Source: Paraphysomonas bandaiensis (lineage: Eukaryota > Chrysophyceae). From it: 64,000 nucleotides of DNA. The notes under the pieces were generated by a model, which was not told the origin of the DNA, did no database searches, and saw nothing but the letters and a program-made list of their open reading frames with translations. The stretch lies in NCBI GenBank assembly GCA_965644295.1, contig CBFFRP010000354.1:62001-126000 (forward strand), in the 5' to 3' direction. Made by a program: the position numbers and the translations under genes. How positions within the stretch are numbered: the stretch's first letter is position 1; each line of letters opens with the position of its first letter. Positions 1-11,935 of this stretch are shown here, in pieces.

Positions 1-676
1 TGGTTTGCAAATGCGTTGCAAGTATGCTGCCGATACTGTTCATGCAGCAGTTGACTGTAGTAGCGAAGGAACACATAATTCACGTCGCCGAAATTGTAGT
101 GATGATATAACTACCGCAAACTCTGTGCCAATATTAGACCAGAGTATCAGTGTGAGAGATATAGAAAAGCCCATTTCTTATTCTCATCGCAGACAGTCCA
201 CCAGTGGTACACATAAAATTAATCCAGGTGTGCAGTCTCACCTGTTTTAGAGGAATATTTTATTTTTCTGTCAGGAAGACGACCTTCAAGACACCCGAAC
301 AGGAGAGTATCTATAGGTGAGAAGAGTGGTCGTAGTCATGCGCTGTTTTATATATGTGCCAAACATTAGGTATAACTTCTGACCCCGTTGACTCTCAGAG
401 TATGATATCCTTTTGGTCAGCCTCTGGCACAGGTATTTTTCACTTTTGTATATGCCAAACTTACAATAACACCTTTCAGAACGGCTGATGTCCGACATGT
501 CCAACAAATACGGAGACGATGCCGCAACATATGCTACGGTTATGCAATTGCAGTTAAACGAGGCGAACAGACTCCTTGTAGAGGAAAGAGAGCGCAATGA
601 AGCGCTGGCAAAGAACTTGAAAGAACTGAAAAAAGAACTAGAAGTATTAACACGAAACTTATCGTTAACAGATTGA
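1..676 (+). CDS. 3' end of a coiled-coil protein gene (5' end outside window)
   Basis: Partial and unrecognised. The frame is open from the window edge. A model with consistent phase joins 2-229, 275-306, 401-432 and 480-676 across introns of 45, 94 and 47 nt. The first exon is Ser/Arg/Asp rich (for example RRRNCSDD). The last exon ends in a charged amphipathic helix with heptad Leu spacing (NEALAKNLKELKKELEVL), probably a coiled coil. The weakest junction is 306/401, because its acceptor sits two bases past a better CAG. If the 307 donor is not used, the first part stops at 314-316, and the coiled coil would be its own 62-codon ORF from the ATG at 488. No function can be assigned. Confidence 0.5.
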
Positions 677-990
677 CTATTTATCTAAGATTGCTAAGCT
701 CTAAGATTATGGTTTATGTATATGCAATAAACCAAGTAGAGTAACTTTCATATGCTGTGAGTTGCTGGTGCATAGTAGTGCCTCAGGGTGAAGTATTTTT
801 GTTGTAGCCATTAATACCTCTTTAAATGAATAAATTCTTGTTAAAATTTCTTTAACGCTTTCGAGACACTACTACATAGTTGAGGCATAAAAAGAAAAGT
901 AACCAGATCCATCATATTAGCATAATATTTTAGATTACAATTGTTCATACAGAGTACGGCACACACACATCAAAGACTTCAAATATATTA
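677..990. other. intergenic spacer
   Basis: AT-rich spacer between two convergent genes. It contains an AATAAA-type stretch (tgcaataaacc near 724) that could serve the upstream gene. I see no ORF or repeat of note. Confidence 0.4.
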
Positions 991-3927
991 TCATTTAAAT
1001 TTACCAACTGTTAATATGGATTTCAGTTTCGACCAACTCGGCCGTCTTCCATTCTGCGATCCATGTCGATTTCTCTTTCCCCGCGCCTTCGCATTTCGAC
1101 CTTCTGCTTTAATATCCACTTCATTTTCCCGTTGATTGTCATCAGCAAGTGGTTCTGATGAATTACCAGGACCATCAGAATTCGTTGTAACCCCACGCAC
1201 TTCACACTCGTGACCATCACCTGTACAATGAAATAAAATTGTTAACACAGTTCACAGCAATTCGAAAATAATTATTTACTAAAAGTAGTAGCATCACATA
1301 ACCAGATGTATGAGGAAGGAACCTGTTTCAGAGTTATTGTCTATTCCGTATCGCGAATCCATTGACCTAAAATTATCAGGATAGTTCTGATCCGACAGTT
1401 GCTCATCTGTCTCATGATTTCGGCCATTTGCTCCTGATGAAACCATGTTATTCCACTCTACTGTACCGCCAGAGTCGCTCCGCGTACGCACATTGCTGTC
1501 TTCGCGGTTTCTGTCATACTGCTCACGCAGTTTAATGATGCATTCGCAGTCCCTATACACATGATTTTACTAGTTATCATGACTGCTATGTACGGGTCAT
1601 ATATCTATCCCGGCTACTGCCATATTAACAATGCCACGGCTACCTGTAGTCATCCTCTGACTGTGGTTCAGCGCCAGGGGGGTACAGACCTAGGGGGCAT
1701 AGCCAGGAGCTATCTCCAAGCAGCTCATTATAGTGATATGGATACCTATGAGGATTATATATATTACAACAACACGAGATGTGCCTAAGCACCAGTTTCA
1801 TTCCCAATATTACGCTAGCACACTGATACGTAGCAGTATACAGACACCTACCCGTCTTCAGTGGTATACACCACCCACGACTGTCGGACCCTATCCTGCA
1901 TCTCGTGGTCTGATAAATCACTAAGCTGAGAGTCGGCTCTCTGAAGACGAGAGTCATTTTTCTGGCCTACATTTTCTTTAGCAGTAACGCCACCAAAAGT
2001 GTCGTACATATCTCCTGTCTGACACTCATATATTCCCGCCTCTGGATATCCATTAGAATTGGAGGAAGCATCATCGAATGCGTTCATAAATGATCCTAGA
2101 TCAGTTCGCAGAACCGCACGGCGTGACGTCTTTTCTGTGTCAACAACGGCATTTGGCTCACGGTGTGAAGAAGAAGTATTAGAAGAAATAAACGCAGGAA
2201 GAGATACTTGTCCACCACCATCAGAAACATCAGGAACAGATGGTCGCCCATAATTACCCAAAGCATCAATTTTTTCATTGCTGTCTTTTGGCTCATGGTG
2301 TGAAGAAGACATATTAGAAGAAGTAGTAGGAAGAGATACTTGTCCACCACCATCAGAAACATCAGGAACAGATGGTCGTCCATAATTACCAGAAGCATCA
2401 AGAATTTCATTGCTGCCTTGATTGATGCGTTCACCCGAATCCATGCAACCATTTTGTACCGGGTCGTTATCAACAGTTTTCATTGGGCCTGGACAAATTT
2501 ATCAAAAGTTCTCACAACATACCTACAACAGGATACTCACCGTCCGGAACTTCAGATAAACTGGGTAAATCAACTACAGTGTCGTATGGCTCATTGCTAT
2601 TAGTACCATCGTCACTATTCCATTCGCTCAAATCAATGAAATCGGACACCAATACATCTCCATTTCCCTGCTCAAACCTTTCATCACATCGATCATCACA
2701 TTCACGAATTTCAAAATACTCGGCGTTTTCCAACTCTTCTGAATTTGTACTTAAATATACTCTGTGAATGCCAGCACTACTATCTTTATTTTCACTAATT
2801 ATCCTGTCTCTGTCTAATTCGTGATTTCGTTGAGTGTGACTCTGGGACACATCAGGATTATGCTGGGTGTGATGCTGGGACATATCAGGTTTTTTCTCAG
2901 TATGACTTTGGGACACATCATTGCTGTAGCCCTGCTCCTTTCGAATATCTCTGTTCCCAGTGAAACTGCTACGCTGAGTAGATAAGGAATAGTTTACGGC
3001 CTGGGAGACATTATATCGTTGTCCGACAGTAATATCCTGAGATGGGTAGCCATATATGGCAGTACGAGGCTGTTTGGGGACATCGGGGACAGAACCTGAT
3101 CGAAACCGATATTCTGATTGCTGTGTCAGAGGTGGATTGGAGAAGGATCCTTCATTCGAACTAGACACACTATTGCCCATATCTCTCAAACCTTTCGCAC
3201 AAAGAGAGTCTACTTTCCCTTTACGTGGGGGTTTATCATCTTTGGACAGACACTTAACAAAATGTGGGGTATGCAGCCCTGTTGGCAACGAATCGCAACT
3301 GCCGATGCTATGGGACGGGGACAAAAGGTGATCTGCACTATAGATATCTTTATTCTGATACGAATGAGATCGATACTGGTCAAACAGCGACTTGTTGTAG
3401 CTGCTCTTATTTTCAAGGCTGTGGGGACCTTTGGCTGAAAGATCAAAGCTCTTGGTTTCGAAATCGACAGGACTAACTGATGCTTGACTAATACCATCAT
3501 ATATACTTCTCTTTGTTGTATTACTATTCAACATAGAATGAGGAGTCGATGAAACATATCCCATATATTGATTCTGTGTATTCGGCTCAATCCGGCTGTT
3601 CTCTCTTCCAGTATGATACGACTGAATTGGAACAGAATTTTCAGATTTTTTACGTAAAGGAAACAATGATACTGGTGCTGTTTCATAATCACGTAATTGT
3701 TGTAATTTCTTTTCAATTGTATCTTCACGATATTCTAATAATTTTAATAATTCAACTTTTAAACAATGAGGAAAATTCCATATATTGGCATCATCTTTTA
3801 AAGCTGCTTGTAAATCATCAGTGGTCACAATGTACTCCTCTGCAAGATAATCATTAAATCCATCATAAAGATCAATAGCATTTAAATTTTGTAATGCATG
3901 AAGTAATATGGATTTAATTTCTGTCAT
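991..3927 (-). CDS. Ser/Asn-rich low-complexity protein with internal repeats, function unknown
   Basis: Five exons, complement(991-1220, 1323-1552, 1644-1709, 1852-2488, 2541-3927). All junctions are GT-AG and phase-consistent, giving 849 residues. The first ~85 residues (starting MTEIKSILLHALQNLNAI) look helical and acidic and may be the only folded domain. The rest is polar and probably disordered. Two internal repeats stand out. One is a short array of SQSHT/SQHHT motifs around residues 340-375. The other is a duplicated ~40-residue block with core NYGRPSVPDVSDGGGQVSLP in the second exon, which comes from a DNA tandem duplication at about 2173-2400. The C-terminus is basic (RNAKARGKRNRHG). 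There is no transmembrane segment and I recognise no family. The start is the first ATG after an (ATGT)n tract. Confidence 0.8.
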
Positions 3928-3957
3928 TATGTATGTATGTATGTATGTATGTATGTA
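3928..3957. repeat. (ATGT)n microsatellite
   Basis: About seven tandem copies of ATGT (read on + as atgtatgt...) lie immediately 5' of the minus-strand start codon at 3927. Similar tracts recur near other gene starts in this window, for example 4110-4145 and around 41620-41650. Confidence 0.85.
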
Positions 3958-4107
3958 GTTAGATGATCATGATGATCTCTTATAACCGTTAAATGAATGA
4001 AAGTGTATATGAATACATGCTTTATATGAATATAAGATTATATAAGTATGATATGAATGATGAGATGTGTATGTATGTATATGATATGATGATATTTAAT
4101 AGTGTGA

Positions 4108-4145
4108 TGGACTGTATGTACGTATGTATGTATGTATGTATGTAG
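4108..4145. repeat. (TATG)n microsatellite
   Basis: Tandem tatg units (tacgtatgtatgtatg...) lie between the divergent genes at 3927 and 4630. It is the same simple-repeat class as 3928-3957. Confidence 0.8.
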
Positions 4146-4380
4146 GAGAATTAACGGGCTTTTAATACTATCGAAGTTCAAATATACGAACAATAGAAGG
4201 AAGTATACGTTCGTACAGACCTGTCTGTCATACTGCTGCTGTATATGTATGTACGAATTGTACATATGTGAGGTATGTATACGACATTGTGTATACCATA
4301 TATTAGATACATATACACAGTACTACAAACAGCTATATTATAGAGCATATACAGCAGGTGTGTATATGCTCGCTGTGCAG

Positions 4381-4425
4381 TATACGGTATACCAGTGTAC
4401 GGTATACCAGTATACGGTATACCAG
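4381..4425. repeat. three 15-bp tandem repeats with palindromic core
   Basis: Three head-to-tail copies of TATACGGTATACCAG; the middle copy begins TGTAC. Each contains the 8-bp palindrome GGTATACC. They lie about 200 bp upstream of the glycosyltransferase start. They could be a protein-binding array or only a simple repeat. Confidence 0.8.
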
Positions 4426-4629
4426 GCTGTCGTTATCAGTTGGACGCCTAATATATGTTTCGTATATGTAAGCACTGTGAGATAGATTTGCATACTATAC
4501 AATAAGATAGACGTTAATTCTGTGTATTTCACAACACTCCACTATCAAACTAAAGATACATCATGCATTTCATTGCATTCAGCATTGCTACCTACTCGTA
4601 TATTATCTAACTATATCGATAACTGCATA

Positions 4630-7600
4630 ATGCCGCCTATAGCTGCACTGGTGCTGTGGATGCTGCTCTCTGCAGGATATGCTGCACCTCACATGGATTT
4701 CTGCTACCCCCCGCTATGCAATATGGAAACAGGATGTATGTATTTATCGTATATGGCCATACATGACAGTGTTTGTGTAGATTATATTAGCAGCACGCAA
4801 AGTACCCGCCTTTTCTATCCTGATTATAGTGATGAATCCACGGTTGGCTGCAATGCTTTTATAGTAATCTTTTATATTGATCCGCCAATAGATGTGCTTA
4901 TCAGTGAGAGCTGTGGGAAATGCGTCGGATTACTGCCTCCCTGTTCTTGATGGTTGGGTTGATATCCCCCTACCACTCTCTGGGGTTCAACGTATCGTTT
5001 TCGAACCGGAAGAGATGGAACGAATATTTTTTATATATACCGTAAGTTTCATGGCACTTCGTGTATGCTAGATAATCTTCAGTTCATAGAAAAGTGATTT
5101 ACCTGTGTCTGATGCATGGAGTGTGTTTACCTATCCATCCTTTGGAACTGTAACTACTACACGCCTAAAGCTGAACTTTCGATCCAACCCACCGATGCGG
5201 AAACATGGTAGCGACATCATTCTATCTTTTCCCTTTTAATTTGTTGTAGTGTCTAGCTTAGGTGTCAATCTTGTCGGCATTAGAGAGATGGTATGTCATA
5301 TTTTGTGTATGTATACTTATGTGAGCTGTTGAACAACTGTATGCAGAACTTTCCCTCCACCTTTACTGACCTCGACTCAGTGGGACATCAAACCATAGAG
5401 CCAGGTACAGAAGAATTTATGCAGCTGATTATATAACATAATTGTTTTGGAAGGGAGCTACTTTATTCAAATATATCCAGCGGATAATCCGTATCTTACT
5501 AGTCACGCATTGACGAATCACGGTAAGAGGATGCTACTTCTGTGAAGCATTGTTTACCTTGCAGTTAGGGTATATTGAATTTGTCCTCCCACCAGCAGAA
5601 ATAGCACAGAACAGAAGGTTTCATACCCCTACAGAGACAAGGAGCTCTGGCACAAACATATATGAGTTAGATGTGGGGAAAAAGAAAAGGGTATGCATAT
5701 GGGGATCTGATGTGATGGACGGTCAGAAGAGCATATGGCTGCAGCAGATGAAACATATGGACCAGGTATGGTCCCTTATTTCTGCACAGTGGGGCATTTT
5801 AATCTTATGTTAATGATGTTTACAGGACCAGTTTGAGTTCACGTACCTGTTATCCCGCGGAGACCCTCCAGGCGATGACGAAGAGGTTGTGATAGCGGAA
5901 ATTATGGGCACGCAAGTAACCTTGAGAGCGGGAGGAATGACTTTGAAAGTGCATCAATTGGGCAATGTTAGAATATCGATGAACCCCTTTGATGGGCTCC
6001 CGCTTAATGTTGACAATTTCAAAGTATGTTCCTGCTGTATATTCGATTTTCAGTGGCATTGATGGATTTCGTGTGAAGGAAATGCCATCTGATGGCGGGA
6101 AACCTCTGTCTGAGGTATGGGATGGAACGGAAGTTGGGTGTGCTGCCTACGTGATCGAGAGACTTGACGCTGCTGAGGGAAACATAATGAATGTAAGTAT
6201 TTTCTGATATGTAAGTCGATTAATTTATACCAACGAATTTGTATAGGTTTCCCCGACATGGTGTAAAGATTTCCTTAATACGGCAGTATTAAAACTTCAT
6301 GACGAGAATTGCGATTTGATAGCCTATGGTGCGTGCATTTGCGACACTTCCGTCATCTGTGCATTAAGTTTTGCCACCTAGGGAACAACAGAGGACACAC
6401 ATCTGATCTACTTTTAGTCTCTCTGGCTAAGTGAGAGTATTCGTGCACTCATTTTGTCACTGACATTACTTCATGCAGAAGGATGCGAATTCCTATTGTT
6501 GGAGAATTACTAAATTTATTTGTTAGTGAAAGTACGTATAGTAATTGTATGCTGAAAGGTGTATTTGAAGCATAAATGTTTTATGTGTACGCTTAAGTCA
6601 AGTGTGCATCACTAAACAATTATGAACATGTAGAAGTTGTCCCCGATGTTTTGGTGGCTCCTTCCCACTACGCTGCAGAGCACCCATCAGTACTGGAAGC
6701 TTTGGTGAGTTCGATATGGTATCATTGTATTTCTTTATGTACGCCGTAGGAAGCAAACAATCGTTATGCTGATCCGAGATACCCTCCTGTAGTTGTCATT
6801 TCGCCAGGTAATGAGATAATATTGCGCTACACGCAGCAATGAGGTGTGAACTGTCTCAGGCATCAGTCCGAAACAACTGATTCGTCCTACTGTCGACCAC
6901 CTGATTATACGCTTTCATCAACAGGTTTGTGGATATGCATGTCTCTCATTGTTAAGTTCGCCTTGTAGCCCGCCTTCGTGATTGGGTATATGGGCCGGCT
7001 TGCAATAGAAAAGAACGTAGCACTCTTTATTCTTGCAGCACATGCTCTCCTACAGAAGTGCCCTTTTTGTCGGTTTGTTATTATTGGAAATGGGGAACTC
7101 ACACCGTATCTGGAGGATCTTTGTGAGAGACTGCAAATAAGGTGGGCGGTTCATTTTACTGGTAAGTATGTGTCTTTTCGCTCGTCCCTACTGATTATGT
7201 ATTTACTGATTAGGCTGGATAAGCAGCGATGTGATGCCGAGAGGTTGACCTTCTGTAATAAATGATATTGTCTAATAGCATTTTTAGTATGGCCTGGTAT
7301 TGACGTACTCGTGAATCCATCTCTTCGGGCCTGGTCAGAAACATTTTGCATCGTTAATATAGAGGCGATGGGGATGAAAGTTCCGCTAGTTACTTTTGGC
7401 GTCGGAGGTCAGTGCTATGGCAGCAGCATCAAGTTTCTTGAGAGTGATGTATGCTTAAATGTAGGGATTGGAGAATATGTTGTAGATCCTGGCGTCGAGA
7501 TTGTTCATGACCAAGATACCAATGACATTCCGTTGTATTCTATTGGTTCTAATGCGATCATTGTAAATGTTGCCACTCCGCAAGCTATTGCGGCTGCAGT

Positions 7601-7736
7601 TCATCTTCTTATGGAAGACTCGGAGCTGAGGAGCCGCATCGGAATAGCAGGATACAATACTGTAAGGAGCTACTTCACAACATCCAGACAGATGAAAGAG
7701 TATGAGAATTTGTATCATAGACTAACTAGAGACTGA
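4630..7736 (+). CDS. secretory-pathway glycosyltransferase, GT4-type C-terminal domain
   Basis: A 17-exon model gives 725 residues with every phase consistent: 4630-4842, 4892-5041, 5090-5207, 5250-5290, 5347-5404, 5454-5522, 5569-5765, 5826-6023, 6079-6192, 6247-6328, 6382-6430, 6479-6531, 6634-6704, 6750-6807, 6860-6924, 6969-7161, 7288-7736. The N-terminus is a clear signal peptide (MPPIAALVLWMLLSAGYAAP). The C-terminal third has the group-1 glycosyltransferase fold, with a GYMGRLAIEKN strand and the E-x7-E nucleotide-sugar motif (ETFCIVNIE) followed by an EAMGMKVPLV helix. The protein probably transfers a sugar from a nucleotide donor in the ER/Golgi lumen or outside the cell. The substrate is unknown. 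The exon 1/2 and exon 8/9 joins are the least certain, because neighbouring frames conflict there. Confidence 0.8.
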
Positions 7737-8082
7737 GAAATAGCAAGTAATAAGTATTTATTATTAACCTTTGAATAAACTTGCACGTATAAGATATTTT
7801 GTGCCATGTGCAAGGACTAGGAATATCTATTGCAAATTTATGTGCTCACCAATATAGCTATAGTGAGAGGTTAGAGTATATTCTGTTAACAGCTTCAGAC
7901 TGCATGGAGAATGAAACATGGAGTTAATAATTTACTCCTCAATATGTTTACAACTTCTTTGCTGTACTCTAAGATTAAAGTAGTCGGGACTACTTCTAGT
8001 TTAGTACTGGGAAGTTATTTTGAGCATTTTATTATAAAGCGTTACAATCAAGTTCACAAAATATATACATCATATTCTTTAT
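7737..8082. other. spacer between convergent genes
   Basis: AT-rich, with no supported gene. An 80-codon frame at 7911-8150 on + overlaps the coding exons of the minus-strand neighbour and lacks coding character. Confidence 0.4.
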
Positions 8083-8450
8083 TCAAGCAGTATCCACTCT
8101 CCATTCACTCTCATCAAAATCATCTTCAAAGTCTACAAATGAATTGGTAAGCTATTGATGATTATGGGCAGTGTACTTACTCTTATAGAAATCATTATGG
8201 ACAACACCTTCCTTGTCACCGATATCCATAGATCCCTTTCATATAATTATATCATATGAATGATAATTATAGTTATGTTAAATACCTTGATACGGTCAAT
8301 GTTTACAGGTTTAGTGTCAGATGTGTCACTTGAGCGCATATATCCAGACCCTGATCACACTAGTGAGATGATGCTTAAATAAATGGTTAAAGATAATGTA
8401 CCTCTCTTATGCATATCACGTGATAAACCACTACTTTTAGCTGATTTCAT
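8083..8450 (-). CDS. COP9 signalosome subunit 9 (CSN9/CSNAP/MYEOV2) homologue
   Basis: Four tiny exons, complement(8083-8132, 8181-8235, 8286-8350, 8402-8450), encode 72 residues. All junctions are GT-AG and in phase. The C-terminal block VVHNDFYKNFEDDFDESEW matches the signature of CSNAP/MYEOV2, in which a His-Asp/Ala-Asp-Phe-Phe motif precedes an acidic FEDxFDDD tail. A mid-protein GSMDIGDKEG block also fits the family. Known homologues are 50-80 residues and dock on the CSN3-CSN5/CSN6 face of the COP9 signalosome, the complex that removes NEDD8 from cullin-RING ligases. The exons are 49-65 nt, so the gene is invisible to simple ORF scanning. The assignment is by recalled motif, not by search. 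Confidence 0.72.
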
Positions 8451-8863
8451 AATTGTTGTTCTTAAGAGATTATAGATATATGTATATATATGTGTGTTTG
8501 TTAATAGAGTCACTGTGTACTGTGCAACACATACGTCGTAGTTACAGTCAGGACATGTAAATTCCCACCTTATATATATGCGGTTTTTGTGTAAATTTAA
8601 TTTTCACACCACAGTTTGTACGTGTTTTTGTATCATATTTTCCAATTTCTACATCTTTCACATCTATCCAATAATCATTCCTTTATTAAATTTGATTGGT
8701 CATAGTTGAATAGGAACACCTTCTACAAGCACGTTGTTCCATAGCATAGCTTTGAGAAGTGGGATATGCAGTGCGATTCTATCTATATATATATGAGTAT
8801 CCAACACATACTTCTGCCTACTAGAAACTTCATCCTTGTGATCTATAACTGTGTCCTTATCAT
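8451..8863. other. divergent promoter region
   Basis: This spacer separates the start of the CSN9-like gene (minus) from the start of the lysozyme-like gene (plus). It is AT-rich with several tatatata tracts (8465-8490, 8781-8795). I see no coding sequence. Confidence 0.4.
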
Positions 8864-9398
8864 ATGATGATAAAGCTCATTACCGTACTCTTCTGCTTTG
8901 CTGCTGCTACAGCCACCAAAGGTTTTAGTATAAATGTCTGGAAAATTAATCCGCTGTAATATTATAATATAGAATTCAACGTTTCTTCATCATCATGTGG
9001 AGGAAACTGTCCTGAAGGTTGTTCCACATGTCCATGTGGATCTACACAGGACCAACAGAGTATTGCGTTTTGGTGTGCGCAGTATTCTTGGAATGCAGCG
9101 AATTGCGAGTGCATCATGAAGCACGAGAGCGGTGGAAATGCTAATGCAATGTATCAAAACAATGATGGATCGTATGATGTCGGCCTTTGGCAGATTAAAC
9201 AGCAGTACTGGTCTACGTGCACTTCTGGGGGTCAAGCTCCATGTGACCCACAATATAACTATCTCTGCGGTAATGAAGAATATCCATTATAGCTTGTGCT
9301 TATATTAAATCGCAGCTACTCAATACTATAAACGAGGCGGTAACACTTGGAAAATGTGGTCTTCATGCTCTATTTGCGGTTGCTGCGATAGCGCCTAA
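8864..9398 (+). CDS. secreted Cys-rich lysozyme / lytic-transglycosylase-like protein
   Basis: Three exons (8864-8921, 8973-9269, 9316-9398), in phase, give 145 residues. An N-terminal signal peptide (MMIKLITVLFCFAAATATKG) is followed by a Ser/Cys-rich linker. The domain then has the lysozyme-superfamily motif MKHESGGNANAM, a GSYDVGLWQI strand and a C-terminal WKMW helix. In this superfamily the Glu of HESGG is the catalytic acid, and the GLWQI block shapes the sugar-binding cleft. At least twelve cysteines suggest disulfide stabilisation. The likely role is extracellular or phagosomal cleavage of bacterial peptidoglycan, as in a bacterivore. The exact class (GH23-like or another lysozyme family) is uncertain. 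Confidence 0.8.
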
Positions 9399-10339
9399 GT
9401 AGAGGTCGTGTCAATTGATATGTTGTGCTATCAACGTCTTCTCGTACTCTGATGTCTTTATTTGTAACTTGTTCTACACTTAAATTGTAATAAATTTTAT
9501 ATATAAATAATATAAAATAGGGATTTCTGTGTATGAGTGACTAGTATCTTTGATCTCCAACTGATATATCTAAGGGGTTTCTGCTTGGTGTGGAAACGTG
9601 TAAACATACTTGCTTTTTGTTGTCACAGATTAAGATTAAATAGGTTCAACGTCCAAAGTATATAAGCTGGTTATATCCTTCAGAAAACGATACATGAGAA
9701 TATCATCTAAGGCGGACATATTAATACTGGAATTCCAAAATACTGGTACTAAATCAGGCTGCATAACAATATATCAATTAATTGAATTGCATGGGATATA
9801 TAGTACGTGGTATTAGCAATTTTATTGCTCGCTGTAAGGTTGCAATTAATTAGTAATCATTTATTATAAAGACATATTAGAATTAGGACTTGGAAAACAT
9901 TAATGACGATGGTCATTTATTTCACTTAACGGCCTCACCCTTAGTAGCTATTAGCTATTATAATAGCTATTGAAATGGTGGGAGCGTTGGCCTCTCATTA
10001 TAAATTTCTTTACATTTGAAAGGTTCTGTTTCTTTTTACGTACTAAATCCACAGAATTTTTTGTTTTCATTAGCCTCAATACGCAATTAGAAATACTTGG
10101 TAATAATAAACTATGTATTGTATGAGCTTATTTATCCCTTCTCTCTGTATACAATCTACACCGCAAGACCGCAATATCAATCAGTGCGTAAAAGTTTACA
10201 GACTGTATTACACTTGAGGCCAATTTATTCAATAGATAAAAGCCACTACAGTCAAGTCGACTCAAACAATTAAATGCCACGCTTACCACGTTTTATACTA
10301 ATGAAGGCATGGATATACAATTTTCCCTTTCACTTCTCA
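9399..10339. other. intergenic spacer with an 18-bp palindrome
   Basis: No gene is supported in about 940 bp between convergent genes. A perfect 18-bp palindrome, TAGCTATTATAATAGCTA, lies at 9952-9969. Confidence 0.45.
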
Positions 10340-11300
10340 TCACCCTTCCACTTCGTTTAGCATACCCGGATCAATTAGAACCAAATATAATGTAATGACC
10401 TGAAATAACTCTGAGGCCAGAACCAAATACATAGTGAACAAAAGGGTAACCTTCATGTCCTTGTACGTCATTCCTTCGAATTCTCCCAAAAATGTACCGC
10501 AGTGACCAGTACATACCCCATTGTTGGATAGCTCCGCCACGGTCCGCCCGTGATGGTCAGAAATCTAAGACCAAAACAATCAACGGACCACTACTACAAC
10601 CACGATCGGCCAAAGAACAAACAACATACCGTGGCAATCCCCATATCCAGCTTGCCCGCTACTTCATCAACTGAATCTTCAACAATACACTCATTTCCCA
10701 TTTGGGACAAACATCCTAAGTACTCCTCTTGTCTACTCAATTAGAGAGCTAGGTAAGAACAAAAACTACGAATCGAGCAGAAAACATACGCTGATCCAGC
10801 CTCATTAGATTCCATATTGATGTAACCTAGCAATGACTATAGTTATCATGAGTTCCAGAAAATCATATTTCCTCACCTATACAATTTCCGATGTTGTTAA
10901 AGCAGGATCCATCCTTGGAAATATATCCCCGATAGTTACTGAAAGAATCTATATTATAAAACGGCGAGGAACACAATATATATATATTACTTGAATCTGT
11001 CTTTTATATTTACAAAAATGTCGGCATCACTTGGTGGAGAATCCATAACCTCTCCTGTTTCGACTGGAATTTCTATTCATACAAATATAAGGTAAGTTAT
11101 GATTCAAGGGACAGCATTCAACCATGAGTTTCGGATACAGTTTCTACATCTTTAACCCTTGGTTTCATAGGTGGTGCAGTTGGTAGAAAAGCATAAGCAT
11201 TGAATGCTGGAACTGCTACTGATGCATTCCATGTCCCTCTGAATTTCCCCATTGAATATTTCTCTTCTGCCACCTTAACACCACTTGCTGCATTCTGCAT
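10340..11300 (-). CDS. probable single-pass membrane protein, function unknown
   Basis: Six exons, complement(10340-10564, 10630-10732, 10790-10826, 10877-10938, 10991-11072, 11123-11300), all phase-consistent, give 228 residues. The central region is a Gly/Asp-rich succession of short strands (YRGYISKDGSCFNNIG, YLGCLSQMGNE, TISDHHGRTVAELSNNG), suggesting a small beta-meander. It is followed near the C-terminus by one long hydrophobic helix (VTLLFTMYLVLASELFQVIT) and a short polar tail. There is no classical signal peptide at the first Met, so the topology may be tail-anchored-like. I do not recognise the family. Confidence 0.75.
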
Positions 11301-11400
11301 TTTATATGTTAATACTAATTTTGTAAAGTGAGCAATGTGTATAATCCTCAGTCAGGTTCCAGCTAATAATAATGATGTGAGTTATATCTTCCTGCAAAGA

Positions 11401-11529
11401 CGTATCGGCATCCTTTGTATATTTTTGCTAATATTGAGACAACAATTATCTGTATTCTAGCCGTAGTTGTATTTCAGTAATATAGAGGATTTTTGCTTCA
11501 ATTTATTCCCGAAAAATAAGATGCTGACT
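11401..11529 (+). repeat. MITE-like dispersed repeat, copy A
   Basis: One of four copies in this window. It begins GTATCGGCATCCTTTG, contains AATATTGAGACAACAATTAT and ends CGAAAAATAAGATGCTGAC. This copy lacks about 12 internal bases (TTCAAAGATGCC) present in copies B and C. The ends are imperfect inverted repeats sharing GCATCyTT. Its right edge is about 115 bp from the LTR element. Confidence 0.75.
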
Positions 11530-11647
11530 GCCGCTACATGGCTGCTCTGGCTGTATGCTGCTGTATGATGCTCTATAGAGCAGAGCTACTCCGCTTACAT
11601 ATGCAGTATATGTACACTGATATATGTAGGAATCGGATCATAGTATT

Positions 11648-11935
11648 CGCAGAGAAAAATACGGTACTCGGTCGAATGTTACGGATGTTACAAATCAATA
11701 AACGGACGGAATACCCCCGTTGCTTTCACACAGTCTACACTACAGGTAGTCAAAGCAAGGTTCTCTTTATAGTTTACTACAGAACTTCTCAGTAAGAGGA
11801 AATTATGCCTCTATTCTACAGCCGTACACTACACACTGCATAATATAACACCATACACCTCTATGTGCCCTATGCATATCTTATACAGTCACTTCAAGTA
11901 CTAAACTGAAAAGAACATCCTCTCATTCCTCTACG
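11648..11935 (-). repeat. 3' LTR of the copia element
   Basis: 288 bp, the same sequence as the 5' LTR. It is preceded on the sense strand by a short G-rich tract that could be the polypurine tract. Confidence 0.95.

Noticed and set aside
2096-2473. 125-codon minus-strand frame rich in Leu/Val
   Set aside because: It is an out-of-phase shadow of the second exon of the 991-3927 gene. The apparent repeats come from the DNA duplication there.
6024-6053. 30-nt intron ending at a good TTTCAG in the glycosyltransferase gene
   Set aside because: Using it brings an immediate stop (tgg cat tga). The 55-nt intron 6024-6078 keeps the frame.
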